64,000 bases of DNA from Ferruginibacter sp. (GTDB lineage Bacteria > Bacteroidota > Bacteroidia > Chitinophagales > Chitinophagaceae): positions 1 through 64,000 of the forward strand of contig JAOQAK010000056.1 of assembly GCA_025963635.1 (NCBI GenBank), in the 5' to 3' direction. Shown here piece after piece: positions 18,478 through 28,144 of this stretch. Numbering within the stretch: the stretch's first letter is position 1; every line of letters begins with the position of its first letter. Below the pieces are notes generated by a model. That model saw only the letters and a program-made list of their open reading frames with translations, was not told the DNA's origin and made no database searches. A program made the position numbers and the translations under genes.

Positions 18478-19566
18478 TTATAAGGTAGCCATATCAATCA
18501 CGAACCGGTACTTCACGTCTTTTTGTTCAATGCGCTCAAATGCCTCGTTTACATCTTTAATATTTATGAGCTCAATATCGGCAGTGATGTTGTTGGCGGC
18601 ACAAAAATCCAGCATTTTCTGTGTTTCTGCAATGCCTCCAATTAAAGAACCCGCAAGGCTTCTTCCAAAAAAGACCAGGCTGGCGACGGGTACCTGTGCG
18701 GGTGTATTGGGTAATCCTACACAAACCATTGTTCCCTTTGTTTTTAGCATCGACAGGTAAAAGTTGTAATCGTGTTCGGCAGCTACCGTGTCCAGGATAA
18801 AATCAAAATAACCCTGCACATTTTTTACCTGTTCTTCATCTTTCGTAAACACAAACTTGTGAGCACCTAATTCCATCGCATCCGCTTCCTTCTCCGGAGA
18901 TGTACTCAACACAGTTACTTCTGCGCCCATGGCAGCAGCAAATTTTACTCCCATATGACCGAGCCCACCAAGACCAAGGATTGCTACTTTGTGGCCTGCG
19001 CCAATATCCCAGTTGCGTAAGGGAGAATAAGTGGTAATACCGGCGCAAAGCAGCGGCGCCACTTTTTCCTGCGGCAGGCTACCATCTACTTTCAGCACAA
19101 AATCTTCATCACAAACAATTTGGTTGGAATATCCGCCATAGGTGATACCGTCACCATGCCTTTCCGGAATGCTGTAAGTGTAGGTGGCGCCATTAAGGCA
19201 ATACTGTTCCAGGTCTTGCTTACAATTGTCGCATTCCCTGCAGGAGTCTACAAGACAACCGATACCAACCGTATCTCCGGTCTTGAACTTTATTACAGCA
19301 TCACCAACCGCCGTTACCACACCAACAATTTCATGGCCCGGCACCAGCGGGTAAACCGACATGCCAAAATCGTTTCGTACAAAATGTATATCCGTATGAC
19401 AGATGCCGCAATATTTTATATCTACCAGTACATCATGCGGACGGGGATTTCGTCTTGTGAAATTCCACGGAACGAGATTTCCTGAAGTGGCCATTGCGGC
19501 ATATCCTTTTGAGGGGAGCCGTGTAGATGTCAAATCCTCTACGGGCGATTCTTTTGTTTGAGACAT
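18478..19566 (-). CDS. Zinc-dependent NAD(P) alcohol dehydrogenase, YahK/CAD-like
   Basis: This 362-residue protein has the catalytic zinc site CGICHTDIHF and PLVPGHEIVG, and the structural zinc cysteines in SCRECDNCKQDLEQYC. The Rossmann motif is ILGLGGLGHMGVKFA. This is the pattern of cinnamyl-alcohol-dehydrogenase-type aldehyde reductases (YahK, AdhC). It probably reduces aldehydes with NADPH in the cytosol. The gene is monocistronic, with a terminator at 18422-18453. Confidence 0.93.
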   Translation of the reverse strand: MSQTKESPVEDLTSTRLPSKGYAAMATSGNLVPWNFTRRNPRPHDVLVDIKYCGICHTDIHFVRNDFGMSVYPLVPGHEIVGVVTAVGDAVIKFKTGDTVGIGCLVDSCRECDNCKQDLEQYCLNGATYTYSIPERHGDGITYGGYSNQIVCDEDFVLKVDGSLPQEKVAPLLCAGITTYSPLRNWDIGAGHKVAILGLGGLGHMGVKFAAAMGAEVTVLSTSPEKEADAMELGAHKFVFTKDEEQVKNVQGYFDFILDTVAAEHDYNFYLSMLKTKGTMVCVGLPNTPAQVPVASLVFFGRSLAGSLIGGIAETQKMLDFCAANNITADIELINIKDVNEAFERIEQKDVKYRFVIDMATL

Positions 19567-20119
19567 AGTATAGTTTTTAAAGTGAAGAAGGGCTGTATCT
19601 GGAAGTTACCAGGTTGGAAGATACAGTCAGGGGAATAAATATAATATAAAAAAAATCCGAACACAAGGGTTTTATTGATTAAAATCCGACAACAAAAAAG
19701 CAACCTTCCGTTGCTTTTTTGCATTGGAAAATGTTTGACAAATGATTACGGGTACCGCACTTCAAATCAACATATTATGATGGCGCAAATGCTGAACGGC
19801 ATTCATATTTAATTTCCCCGTTGCTGGAAGGAAGCAAAACGCTTTTTATTTATTTCACTAATAAACACGGAATCCTTAGCAGGCTATCATGCAGTGTTCA
19901 TGACGCTTATGTCGGCTTGCAAAAAGAGGTGTCCTAACGGTGGCCTTCAGAGGCGGCTTACCGGGAAACCTGTCGATGCAGGACTATCAATTCGTAGTAT
20001 TCAACCACTAAGAATGTCGCATCTACACTGCACCAGCACGATCGTTGTTAGCGAGATTTGTATCGTACAAAACCAATTTTGAAAAAGCTTTTTAAAATTA
20101 TAAAAGGAGGTAAAATAAC
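19567..20119. other. Intergenic region with a hairpin and dispersed repeat fragments
   Basis: Contents are the terminator at 19693-19721, then a segment at about 19905-19975 containing GTCCTAACGGTGGCCTTC and TTACCGGGAAA that recurs at about 23578-23630. From about 20009, roughly 110 bp are alignable with the leader of the paralogous gene at 53502 (shared TGTCGCATYTACACTGC, then ATTATAAAAGGAGG). No ORF is supported. Confidence 0.55.
19693..19721. terminator. Terminator-like hairpin
   Basis: CAAAAAAGCAAC (19693-19704) pairs with GTTGCTTTTTTG (19710-19721) across CTTCC. It lies upstream of the dehydrogenase start and before the RibD-C gene, with no gene ending into it from the left. Confidence 0.7.
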
Positions 20120-20713
20120 ATGAGAAAAATAATCGTCTTATCAATGATTACATTAGATGGAGTAATGCAGGCACCTGGTGGACCTGAGGAAGATACATCA
20201 GGGGGTTTCAAATATGGTGGTTGGGTTACGCCTTATGTTGATGAAGTTTTTGGCAAGATCATGCAAAAACAGATGAAACCTGCCGATTATCTTTTAGGTA
20301 GAAAAACGTTTGAGATTTGGGAACCCTATTGGCCCAAACATGCAGACTTTTGGCCAGGCATCAATGAGGGCACAAAATATGTGCTGTCCAAAACCATAAA
20401 TAAGTCAGATTGGAAAAATCCAGTTTTCCTCAAAAGCCTGGCGGATATTAAAAAGCTCAAAAATTCAAATGGTGCTGACATCCAGGTTCACGGTAGTGGT
20501 GAGCTCGTTCAGCTGCTATTTAAGAATGACCTGGTGGACGAACTCTGGCTCAAAATTTATCCGTTGACGCTTGGTAAAGGAAAAAAATTGTTTATCAATG
20601 GTGCGATTCCGGCAGCATTTACTTTAATAGAAAGTACTATTACACCAGGAGGAGTTATTATTGCCAATTACCAGCGAGCCGGGAAAGTAGAGACAGGTAC
20701 TGTTGAAATTTAA
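20120..20713 (+). CDS. RibD C-terminal/dihydrofolate-reductase-like protein, copy 1
   Basis: This 197-residue protein is of the RibD_C type (MRKIIVLSMITLDGVMQAPG, DYLLGRKTFEIW, IQVHGSGELVQLL). The family has a DHFR fold, binds NADPH and is mostly uncharacterised; true folate reduction is not implied. A close paralog is at 53502-54110. Both are preceded by a strong AAAGGAGG ribosome-binding site, unusual among the genes here, and by about 110 bp of related leader. An attC-like hairpin follows at 20854-20958. These signs suggest that the gene moved as a cassette. Confidence 0.9.
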   Translation: MRKIIVLSMITLDGVMQAPGGPEEDTSGGFKYGGWVTPYVDEVFGKIMQKQMKPADYLLGRKTFEIWEPYWPKHADFWPGINEGTKYVLSKTINKSDWKNPVFLKSLADIKKLKNSNGADIQVHGSGELVQLLFKNDLVDELWLKIYPLTLGKGKKLFINGAIPAAFTLIESTITPGGVIIANYQRAGKVETGTVEI

Positions 20714-20853
20714 ACAAGACGAGAAAAATAATTGTTTCATCAAAGCGATGCGGGCCGAACCGAAACTGCTCTTTCAACTTTTTAAAAAAGCGGCTTAAAG
20801 GTCAGGTACAAAAGGCGTGATATAGATGCCATAACTTAAGACAAAAGCACGAA

Positions 20854-20958
20854 CGCTAACAACAATATTGCAACAAGCGGGCAGGGCATCAACAAAGTAT
20901 TTCAATCACCAGCTGATCCGGAGATAATAAATATCCTGCCTGCATAAATATGTTACAA
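20854..20958 (+). repeat. attC-like two-armed hairpin after the RibD-C gene
   Basis: The left end is CGCTAACAACAATATTGC (20854-20871) and then GGGCAGG (20879-20885). The right end is CCTGCC (20935-20940), GCATAAATAT, and GTTACAA (20952-20958). CTAAC/GTTA(C), AATATT/AATAT and GGCAGG/CCTGCC can pair in the order outer, middle, inner, with AA between the first two boxes, as in integron attC sites. The recombination-type core GTTACAA is not a perfect GTTRRRY. The rest up to 21247 shows nothing else. Confidence 0.5.
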
Positions 20959-21247
20959 AGCACAAATTGCAAGTTCATTTTTCATTTCAGCAGATTATCA
21001 ATTTGTAAATAATCCTGCATACAATAAAGACCGTGGGCCGGTTCATGTATTTGCGATAAGAGGACATGTTGAATTATAAAGAAAGAAAATGGCAGATAAT
21101 CATTCGGGCCATGGTCATGCAGGACGCAGTAACAGCTGTGCCCGGTAATGGCTAATTTAAACAGCGCCTTATTTGGCATTGTTTAAATTTGCTTCTCATG
21201 TATGATTAATGGGAAGATAAACCCAGGAAGTTAGTCAACAGCTTTGC

Positions 21248-22291
21248 TTAAAAATTATAAATGATTTCGGGCATAAATCTTCCTCCTGAATAATTAAATG
21301 AACAAGACAATTCAGGAGTGTACTTATTTTTTGAACTACGCGATATAACTTTCCTGTTATTTTTTACAACTTCCCTGCCGCATAAATATCCTAAAGCAAT
21401 TGCTAAAGGATAATCGCTTGCCCAATGTACCTTGTTATTGATCATCGCGTATCCAACGAGTCCGGTAATGCCATACCCAACTGGCTTTATCCAACGCTTC
21501 TCAGAATAATTTTCTGCAAGCACAGTTACACTGCTTATTAAAGTAGCCAAATGCCCGGACGGGAAAGCATCAAAATTTGGAGTGTGGCTCTGAAAATTTT
21601 TAAACGATGGAAAAAAATGCCAGTTGCCTCCCTTAACGGTTGCTTCACTTGGGCTTTGCCGGCCGGTAATCCTCTTTAACAGTTGCGTTGCAACACCCAT
21701 CAGGATAAAGGTTTCAACCAGCTGGCTGGCCGTACTTACAGCACGATAATCTTTATGGATACTGCCGTACGCATACAAACCGGCGCCAATTAATAAACTG
21801 GGAAAACCTTGCCCGGCCTGGTAAAAACCAGTGTTGAGATTCTTTGGCAATTTAAGCAAACTTACTTTTTGTTTACCCAAGGGAAAACTTAGCACATCTT
21901 TATATTCTTCCTCTGAATGAAAATGTATATTATTTGAAAATTGATGAACTCCGTCTGTAATAGCCTGATCCGCAAATAAAAGCAATACCGTGCTGCCGGC
22001 AATCAATAACAACGGCCGCACGCTGGCTTTGTTAAATGGCGATCTGGCGATGGCAACTGCGTCTTTAGGTAAATTCGTTATAAATTTAAACAGTTTGGGC
22101 CTCGTGTAAATGTAAATATTTTCGTAATTGCCGAAATATTGTTCCTGACATTGGTTAGCAGTAGCAGTATCGAAACATGGATGACGAACATGATTGGAAT
22201 CTGTTGACAATGATTGGCAAAAAGTACGAGACCCGCTTATAAAAAGAAAGGAATAGCAGAAAATTTTCTTTAGTAGCATGAGGAAGGCCAT
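21248..22291 (-). CDS. PAP2-family phosphatase
   Basis: This 347-residue protein with a signal-like N-terminus has the three acid-phosphatase motifs of the PAP2 family: KRITGRQSPSE (motif 1, with RP replaced by RQ), PSGH (motif 2) and NNKVHWASDYPLA (motif 3). It probably dephosphorylates a lipid-linked phosphate at the membrane or in the periplasm. It lies 4 bp after the second PAP2 gene (22296-23093), so the two form an operon. Confidence 0.88.
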   Translation of the reverse strand: MAFLMLLKKIFCYSFLFISGSRTFCQSLSTDSNHVRHPCFDTATANQCQEQYFGNYENIYIYTRPKLFKFITNLPKDAVAIARSPFNKASVRPLLLIAGSTVLLLFADQAITDGVHQFSNNIHFHSEEEYKDVLSFPLGKQKVSLLKLPKNLNTGFYQAGQGFPSLLIGAGLYAYGSIHKDYRAVSTASQLVETFILMGVATQLLKRITGRQSPSEATVKGGNWHFFPSFKNFQSHTPNFDAFPSGHLATLISSVTVLAENYSEKRWIKPVGYGITGLVGYAMINNKVHWASDYPLAIALGYLCGREVVKNNRKVISRSSKNKYTPELSCSFNYSGGRFMPEIIYNF

Positions 22292-22295
22292 TTAA

Positions 22296-23093
22296 TTAAT
22301 TACTAAAATGATAGACCGCCGACAGACCGCCGCCCTTGCTTTCATAATAAGGTAGTATCATGGTGTTTACTGGTTTGTTTTTGAAAAACTTTCTTTTAAT
22401 TGCCGGGTAAATCCAATATGCCAGCTTCATGGAAAGAATACCGAAGCCAGCTCCTGCTATGGCGTCATTTACCCAATGTTTATTATTGTATAATCTCAAT
22501 AGGCCGGTTGCTGTAGCAGTAATGTATCCTCCAATGCCATACCAGGGAGAAACGCCGTTATATTCCTGCCGCAAAAATTCTGCCGAGGCGAAGGCAGTTG
22601 TCGTATGACCGGAAGGAAAAGAATTAAATCCGGACCCATCCGGCCTTTGAACTTTCGTTAATTTTTTGGTGGGCAAAACAAAAGCTGCAGAGATCAAAGT
22701 GGATAATGTATAAATAATAGTTCTGTCGCGAGAATTGTTTTTGCCCCTAACGCCTACCGCATTGAAGCCATAGACAGCTGCAGCTGGTGCATATTGCAGG
22801 TAATTATCCAGCCCGGTAAAAAATTTAGGATTATCCTCTATTATCTCAACCTTAGTGCTGTTATTCAATTTTTGAAGGTCTTTATTTTTTAATGCAGTAA
22901 AGCCATAAGAAATGAAAGCTGCCGGGATAATCACCGGATTTAGCCGAAGTATAGGCCCATTCTTTTTTAAAACTGCAAAATATGGGGTGCACTGTTTACA
23001 CAATGAATCCTGTAAAATATGGATAGAATCCTTTTGTTGTGCGGAACAAAAGCTCAGTGCGAACAAGGAAAATAATAAAGAGATAGATTTCAT
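22296..23093 (-). CDS. PAP2-family phosphatase
   Basis: This 265-residue protein has a signal peptide (MKSISLLFSLFALSFCSAQ) and PAP2 motifs VQRPDGSGFNSFPSGHTTTA and YNNKHWVNDAIAGAG. The conserved RP, PSGH and Hx3D elements are present, unlike in its neighbour at motif 1. It is the first gene of the operon with 21248-22291. A role in recycling undecaprenyl or lipid A phosphate is plausible but unproved. Confidence 0.88.
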   Translation of the reverse strand: MKSISLLFSLFALSFCSAQQKDSIHILQDSLCKQCTPYFAVLKKNGPILRLNPVIIPAAFISYGFTALKNKDLQKLNNSTKVEIIEDNPKFFTGLDNYLQYAPAAAVYGFNAVGVRGKNNSRDRTIIYTLSTLISAAFVLPTKKLTKVQRPDGSGFNSFPSGHTTTAFASAEFLRQEYNGVSPWYGIGGYITATATGLLRLYNNKHWVNDAIAGAGFGILSMKLAYWIYPAIKRKFFKNKPVNTMILPYYESKGGGLSAVYHFSN

Positions 23094-23709
23094 GATATCT
23101 TGTTAAGATGTACAGTTGGAAACTATAATTTCTTGCATAGTATCATTCCATAATTTTTTAAATATTACAGCTACTTAGTCCGCTGATGCTGTAATGTGTA
23201 CATCAAAGTTCCAAAGGCTTTTATCTTATTGATTCCTTAGGTGGTATTAAATGGGCATACACCTGTAACTATTTACCAGGTGGTTTCGCATTGTAGCGTG
23301 ACGCTGATTTAGAAACAGTAAAACTTAATGGCAAATATTGAATTGTAATTTAAAAATTTGTGTGATGATGTTATAACGAAAGCAATAAATGATAAAATTA
23401 TGGTTCATCCCGTTAATTGATGGTTAAGCATATCAATCGTTCTATATCTGATCAGGCGCAGGGCTCCGGCCCTGTGTCTCTCTTATTACTACTCTTCAAT
23501 TTCAAAACCTTTCAAAAACCAAAATATTCTATGACCCTTTTTACCTGCGCCCTTTATTAAATTTACAAGAAACACGGAGTCCTAACGGTAGGCCTCAAAG
23601 GATAATTTACCGGGAAATCGTGAAGTCGGAGAATTAGCGAATTAATACATCGTCATATATATGACATAAACAAAAACTTGTGAGGAAAATGACACCGTAA
23701 AACCTGCGT
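23094..23709. other. Intergenic region with a palindrome identical in type to the intron target
   Basis: CAGGGCTCCGGCCCTG at 23459-23474 is preceded by ATCAGGCG and followed by TGTCTCTCTTATTAC. The same flanks bracket the group II intron at 37613-39495, so this is an unoccupied relative of its target. Bases 23578-23630 repeat the CCTAACGGT block of about 19930. No gene is supported. Confidence 0.6.
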
Positions 23710-25062
23710 TTAAAAAAACAATAAAAATGCAGACCCTTCACCCTCGATGCTTTGTACCTGGATGGTGCCCTTGTGCAACAGCATAATCTGCTTGCACAGG
23801 CTGAGCCCGATGCCACTGCCGGTTTTTCGGGTGCTGAAGAAAGGAATGAAAATCTTTTCCAACAGGTCTTCCGACATGCCATTGCCATTATCGGCGATTT
23901 TGAGCACCACTTTGTTTTTAGGCGTAATATAAGCAGACAATAATATTCTTGGCTCGGCCTTCTCCTTTACTGCCTCCGTTGCATTCACCACCAGGTTGAT
24001 CAACACCTGTTCTATCAGGCTGGCATCGGCTTCCAGCATCAGGTCAGGGTCCTTTAAGATAATCTCCAGCTCTATATTTTTTTTCACCAGTGTTGGCTGC
24101 ATCAGGTTGTGCATGGTTTCAAACAGGTCTCTTACATAAATTTTTTTGAGGGTAAGCGTGGTGATCTTATTGAGATTGCGATAGGTTTCTGCAAACTTCA
24201 GCAGGCCTTCACTTCTTTTTTTGATGGTATCTATGCCCAATTCTAAATCTTCCACCGAGCCCGATTTATTGCTCAGGTCGGGTACGGCCGATTGCAGGCG
24301 GTTTTTTAAAGTATCGGCAAGGGAGGAGATCGGCGCAACCGAATTCATGATCTCGTGGGTCATCACACTCAACAGTTTCTGCCATGCTTTGGATTCCGTT
24401 TCTTCCATCGCTTCATTAATATTCTGAAAGGCGATCAGCTTGTATTTTTTTCCATCTGTCTGAAAAGCTGTAGCACTCAGTAACACCTTAAAAAATGTTT
24501 TATCATCTTTTACAGACACTACTTTGTTTTCGCCGGGGTTGATGGCAGTAATTTCCGTGTATAAACTTCCTGCCCTTCTTTCGAGCGAATGAATTGTTTT
24601 TAAATAGGGGATGGCCAGCAATCTTTTCAGCGGTTCGTTCATCCACATTACATCGCCGGTAATATGTTCGTACGATAAAATGCCGGTATCTACCAGCTCA
24701 AGTATATTTTGCAGGTACACATACTGGGTTTCTTTTTCCTTACTGATCAGTTTAAAGGTGGTATTGATTTCGTTGAAACCCTTGCGCATCGGCTGCAGCG
24801 AAGCGGGCGCATGTTTTTCGTCAAACCTTCTGCTGAAGTCGCGGTAATGCACCGACTCTACAAACTGCTGCAATTCTTCGTTGCTCTTATTGGTAAAGCG
24901 ATACAGGTCGATCACCAAAAAAATAAGCACGATGCAACAGATAACAGCGCCGGAAGCACCCGAATAATTCGGTTTCATCAACAGGTAAGCCGTGGCGCTC
25001 ATGATCACCAGCAACCCTGCGATTCTTAAGAACAGCGCCCACTCAAATTTTTTAAATTTCAT
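23710..25062 (-). CDS. NtrB-like sensor histidine kinase
   Basis: This 450-residue protein has two N-terminal transmembrane helices (within residues 8-50) and a PAS-like region. The HisKA motif is VMTHEIMNSVAPISSL, and a full HATPase follows: INLVVNATEAV, DNGNGMSEDLLEKIFIPFFSTR, GSGIGLSLCKQIM. It overlaps the preceding regulator gene by 11 bp, so the two form an operon and almost certainly a cognate pair. The stimulus is unknown. No obvious sigma-54 target was recognised in the neighbourhood. Confidence 0.93.
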   Translation of the reverse strand: MKFKKFEWALFLRIAGLLVIMSATAYLLMKPNYSGASGAVICCIVLIFLVIDLYRFTNKSNEELQQFVESVHYRDFSRRFDEKHAPASLQPMRKGFNEINTTFKLISKEKETQYVYLQNILELVDTGILSYEHITGDVMWMNEPLKRLLAIPYLKTIHSLERRAGSLYTEITAINPGENKVVSVKDDKTFFKVLLSATAFQTDGKKYKLIAFQNINEAMEETESKAWQKLLSVMTHEIMNSVAPISSLADTLKNRLQSAVPDLSNKSGSVEDLELGIDTIKKRSEGLLKFAETYRNLNKITTLTLKKIYVRDLFETMHNLMQPTLVKKNIELEIILKDPDLMLEADASLIEQVLINLVVNATEAVKEKAEPRILLSAYITPKNKVVLKIADNGNGMSEDLLEKIFIPFFSTRKTGSGIGLSLCKQIMLLHKGTIQVQSIEGEGSAFLLFF

Positions 25063-26413
25063 ATTTGCTTAATCTACGGTATAAGGCGGTTCGTGTGATG
25101 CCCAGTTCTTTGGCGGCCTTGGAAATATTGCCATTGTGTTTTTCAATTACTTTCAGGATGGTATTTTTTTCCATACTGCTCAGTTTGAAATTGCCCGCTT
25201 CTTCTGCCATAACAGAACTGGATTCGAGGGGTGAAAAGATGATATCACCGGCATGCAACAATTCTTCCTCCGCCATGATCATCGCTCTTTCAATACTGTA
25301 TTGCAGCTCCCTCACATTGCCCGGGTAATTGTATTGTAATAATTTGTCCTGGCAGGCGGCATCGAACTCCGGTACGGGCTTGCGATATTTTTCCGCGTAA
25401 ATTTTAGCGTAATATTTTGCAAGCATCAAAATATCGTCTTTTCTTTTACGCAGGGGCGGAATGGTAATTTCAACCGTATTGATGCGGTACACGAGGTCTT
25501 TGCGGAATTTATTTTCATTGGCCAGCTCGGCAAGCGGCAGGTTGGTGGCGCAGATGAGCCGGATATTGATAGGAGTAACCTCATTGGTGCCCAGCCTTTG
25601 AATATTGCGGCTTTGCAAAACGGTTAGCAATTTGGCCTGCTGTTGCAGGGAGATATTGCCGATCTCATCTAAAAACAGGGTGCCGTTATTGGCGGCTTCA
25701 AACCTGCCCATCCTGTCTTCCCTTGCATCTGTAAACGCTCCTTTTTTATGGCCAAACAATTCGCTTTCAAACAGCGATTCGGTGAGCGCTCCTACATCCA
25801 CTTTCACAAAGGCATTTTTTGCACGCAGCGATTTTTGCCAGATCGCCTGCGCCACCAGTTCTTTACCGGTGCCGTTTTCTCCCAGTATCAATACATTGGC
25901 ATCCGTGGGAGCGATCTTTTCTATCTTATAAAAAATTTCCTCCATTACTTCGCTGCTGCCAAGTAACTGATTGCCGATCACAGAATCGTTGGCCACTTTT
26001 AGCGAAGGGGACGATTTGCCGGAATGCTTTTTTTGCAGGATATCTGTAATGGTGGTCACCAGTTTTTCGTTGTGCCAGGGCTTTACCATAAAATCGGAAG
26101 CCCCTTCTTTGAGCGAGCGAACGGCAAGATCAATATCTCCATAGGCAGTGATCATTACCACGGCCATATTTTCATCGAGCGATTTAATTTTTTTTAACCA
26201 GTAAATGCCTTCGTTGCCGGTATTGATGCTGCTGTTGAAGTTCATGTCGAGCAGCACGATATCGAATTTGGTGGCAGCCATTAAGTGGCGGATATTTTCG
26301 GGATTCTTTTCCGTAACCACTTCTTTGGCTTCGGTTTTCAGCAAAAGTTTTACAGCGGTGAGTACATCGGTATCGTCGTCGATAACGAGAATGTTGGCGT
26401 TTTTTAAGTTCAT
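25052..26413 (-). CDS. NtrC-family sigma-54 response regulator
   Basis: This 453-residue protein has a receiver domain (phospho-Asp in DIVLLDMNF), an AAA+ sigma-54 activator domain (GENGTGKELVAQAI, ELFGHKKGAFTDA, GTLFLDEIGN) and a C-terminal Fis helix-turn-helix (GNISKAAKELGITRTALYRRL). The GAFTDA loop that contacts sigma-54 is intact. It is the first gene of an operon with the kinase at 23710 and should activate sigma-54 promoters on phosphorylation. Confidence 0.95.
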   Translation of the reverse strand: MNLKNANILVIDDDTDVLTAVKLLLKTEAKEVVTEKNPENIRHLMAATKFDIVLLDMNFNSSINTGNEGIYWLKKIKSLDENMAVVMITAYGDIDLAVRSLKEGASDFMVKPWHNEKLVTTITDILQKKHSGKSSPSLKVANDSVIGNQLLGSSEVMEEIFYKIEKIAPTDANVLILGENGTGKELVAQAIWQKSLRAKNAFVKVDVGALTESLFESELFGHKKGAFTDAREDRMGRFEAANNGTLFLDEIGNISLQQQAKLLTVLQSRNIQRLGTNEVTPINIRLICATNLPLAELANENKFRKDLVYRINTVEITIPPLRKRKDDILMLAKYYAKIYAEKYRKPVPEFDAACQDKLLQYNYPGNVRELQYSIERAMIMAEEELLHAGDIIFSPLESSSVMAEEAGNFKLSSMEKNTILKVIEKHNGNISKAAKELGITRTALYRRLSKYEI

Positions 26414-26843
26414 TGGTTTATTTTTTCACTTTCTATGACTTCGTGCCAAAGGCTATCAAAAGTTCTGCAGGGATGATAAGGTTAACCGACTAAAAATAAT
26501 TAATTTTTAGTTAAGCGTATTAAAATTGTAGAGCGGCCCCCTGGCCCGCTGCCTAGCGGGGGGTTCTTGTCTCTTTTCAATTTTTAAGGGTCTGCTTTTT
26601 TGGGGTGGTGAGTTTGTTTTTTCTTCGGGTGCGCTGCTGTTTATGGACCTCTCTTCGATTATTATAATCTAACACTGCTTTTGTTGCTCCGCCAGAACAG
26701 AAGGGATTTTAAAAGCACCCTATTTAAAAAGGGTTGAAACAATTGATAAAAAAAACATTAATTTCCTTCCCGGCAGATCAATGAACCACAGGAATAAAAA
26801 CCAGTAGTCACTAAATTTTTATTCCAAACCTAAACTAACAAAT
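26414..26843. other. Intergenic region, probable divergent promoters
   Basis: A GC-rich hairpin CCCGCT-GCCT-AGCGGG lies at 26545-26560 in otherwise AT-rich DNA. The stretch should contain promoters of the minus-strand regulator operon and of the TSP3 lipoprotein. A TGGCCCGCTGCCTAGC segment resembles a sigma-54 site, but its spacing is off by one. Confidence 0.45.
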
Positions 26844-27911
26844 ATGGCAACTTCAAAATCATTGGTCTTTTTGTATTTATTATTTATGTTGCTGCTCTGC
26901 TGTTGCAGGGGTACCAAAAGCATAGAAACGCCAACGCCGGTTGCCATTGACACGATATCAGTGCCGGTAATATTGCCTGTAATAGTGCCGGTATACGATA
27001 GCGATAAAGATGGGATCACAGACGATAAGGACAAATGCCCCAACCAACCCGGCCCTGCAAAATACATGGGCTGTCCTGTGCCGGATACCGATATGGACGG
27101 AGTAAATGATGAAGAAGATAAATGCCCTACCATTGCCGGGGATTCCAAATATCGGGGCTGTCCTCCTCCCGCGGGTGATACAGATGGTAACGGTGTAGTT
27201 GATAATTCGAACCACGAACCAACTAATGTAAGGCCTGATCTCCGCCCGGAGAATTTGCCACAGGAGAATTTACCACCGTTAATTACGCCCTCAGAACAGG
27301 ACCCCTTCCGGAACATTGCAGTACGCAATGCTTCCATTGCCTATTCTTATTTTAAACGGATCAGGTATAAAGAAACAAAAGACATCCGGGTGCTGTTGAA
27401 ACTAAATACCAGCCGCCCGATGGTGGAAGCAGCACTAAACACTATGGAGACAGAACAGCAGGCGGAAATAGTGAAAGAGAGTGACACCAATGTTGTTAAG
27501 AGCCTCACCATAAGAGGGTATGACTCCATCTACATATCACTTGAATATGATACCGCCGACTTTGTAGTTACCCCGGTACTTACTGAAGAAGCCCAGCTAC
27601 TGGATTCCGTCAATGGCAATAGCTGGCATTGGCAGGTAAAGGCAATTACAGAAAAACCTACCAGTAAGATAATAATAAAGGTAATAGCGAAGGACACGGC
27701 AAAGGGCTCCACTCAAAAAGACGAAAGGCAGATAGCGGTTACGATCCTTATCGACAATTTAAGCGGATTAAGAAAAGCCTGGATCTGGATCATAGAAAAT
27801 CCTCAATACAGTATACCCTCGATTATTGTACCGTTAATTGCTTTTTTATTTAGCCGCAGAAAGAAGAAAGAAGAAAAAGAGGAGGAAAAAGAGAAGCCAC
27901 CGGGCAAATAA
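26844..27911 (+). CDS. TSP3-repeat lipoprotein with C-terminal transmembrane anchor
   Basis: This 355-residue protein has a signal with a Cys-rich end (LLLCCCRG), so it may be lipidated. Two clear TSP3 repeats (SDKDGITDDKDKCP, TDMDGVNDEEDKCP) lie at about 52-95. A proline-rich linker, a beta-rich domain of about 200 residues, one transmembrane helix near 325-340 (PQYSIPSIIVPLIAFLFS) and a Lys/Glu tail follow. The tail segment RRKKKEEKEEEKEK is a stop-transfer-like end. Having both an N-terminal lipid and a C-terminal helix is unusual. Its function is unknown. Confidence 0.8.
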   Translation: MATSKSLVFLYLLFMLLLCCCRGTKSIETPTPVAIDTISVPVILPVIVPVYDSDKDGITDDKDKCPNQPGPAKYMGCPVPDTDMDGVNDEEDKCPTIAGDSKYRGCPPPAGDTDGNGVVDNSNHEPTNVRPDLRPENLPQENLPPLITPSEQDPFRNIAVRNASIAYSYFKRIRYKETKDIRVLLKLNTSRPMVEAALNTMETEQQAEIVKESDTNVVKSLTIRGYDSIYISLEYDTADFVVTPVLTEEAQLLDSVNGNSWHWQVKAITEKPTSKIIIKVIAKDTAKGSTQKDERQIAVTILIDNLSGLRKAWIWIIENPQYSIPSIIVPLIAFLFSRRKKKEEKEEEKEKPPGK

Positions 27912-28101
27912 CATCAAGTGGGTTTCGCCTTCCCGGCGCCGTCTCCTCGCCAGTCGCCAGCAATTCGGCGCGGAAAAATATATTCACATGTGCCCCGGAA
28001 GACACTATAGGAGTTCAATACATGGTTGAATCTTAATTTCATTACTGCTTCGTAAGACTCATTTTAATTTAAGGGGGGAGAAGGCTTAGGTATAAACGCA
28101 A

Positions 28102-28129
28102 AGGTGCCCCGGAATTTTCCGGGGCACCT
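28102..28129. terminator. Perfect hairpin, terminator
   Basis: AGGTGCCCCGGAA (28102-28114) pairs with TTCCGGGGCACCT (28117-28129). It sits 15 bp after the stop of the minus-strand gene at 28145 and can also close the plus-strand TSP3 gene. Confidence 0.75.
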
Positions 28130-28144
28130 ATAGATCCATCTGTC

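Noticed and set aside
26541..26556. TGGCCCGCTGCCTAGC as a sigma-54 promoter before the TSP3 lipoprotein
   Set aside because: GG to GC spacing is 11 instead of 10 and the sequence is inside a hairpin.
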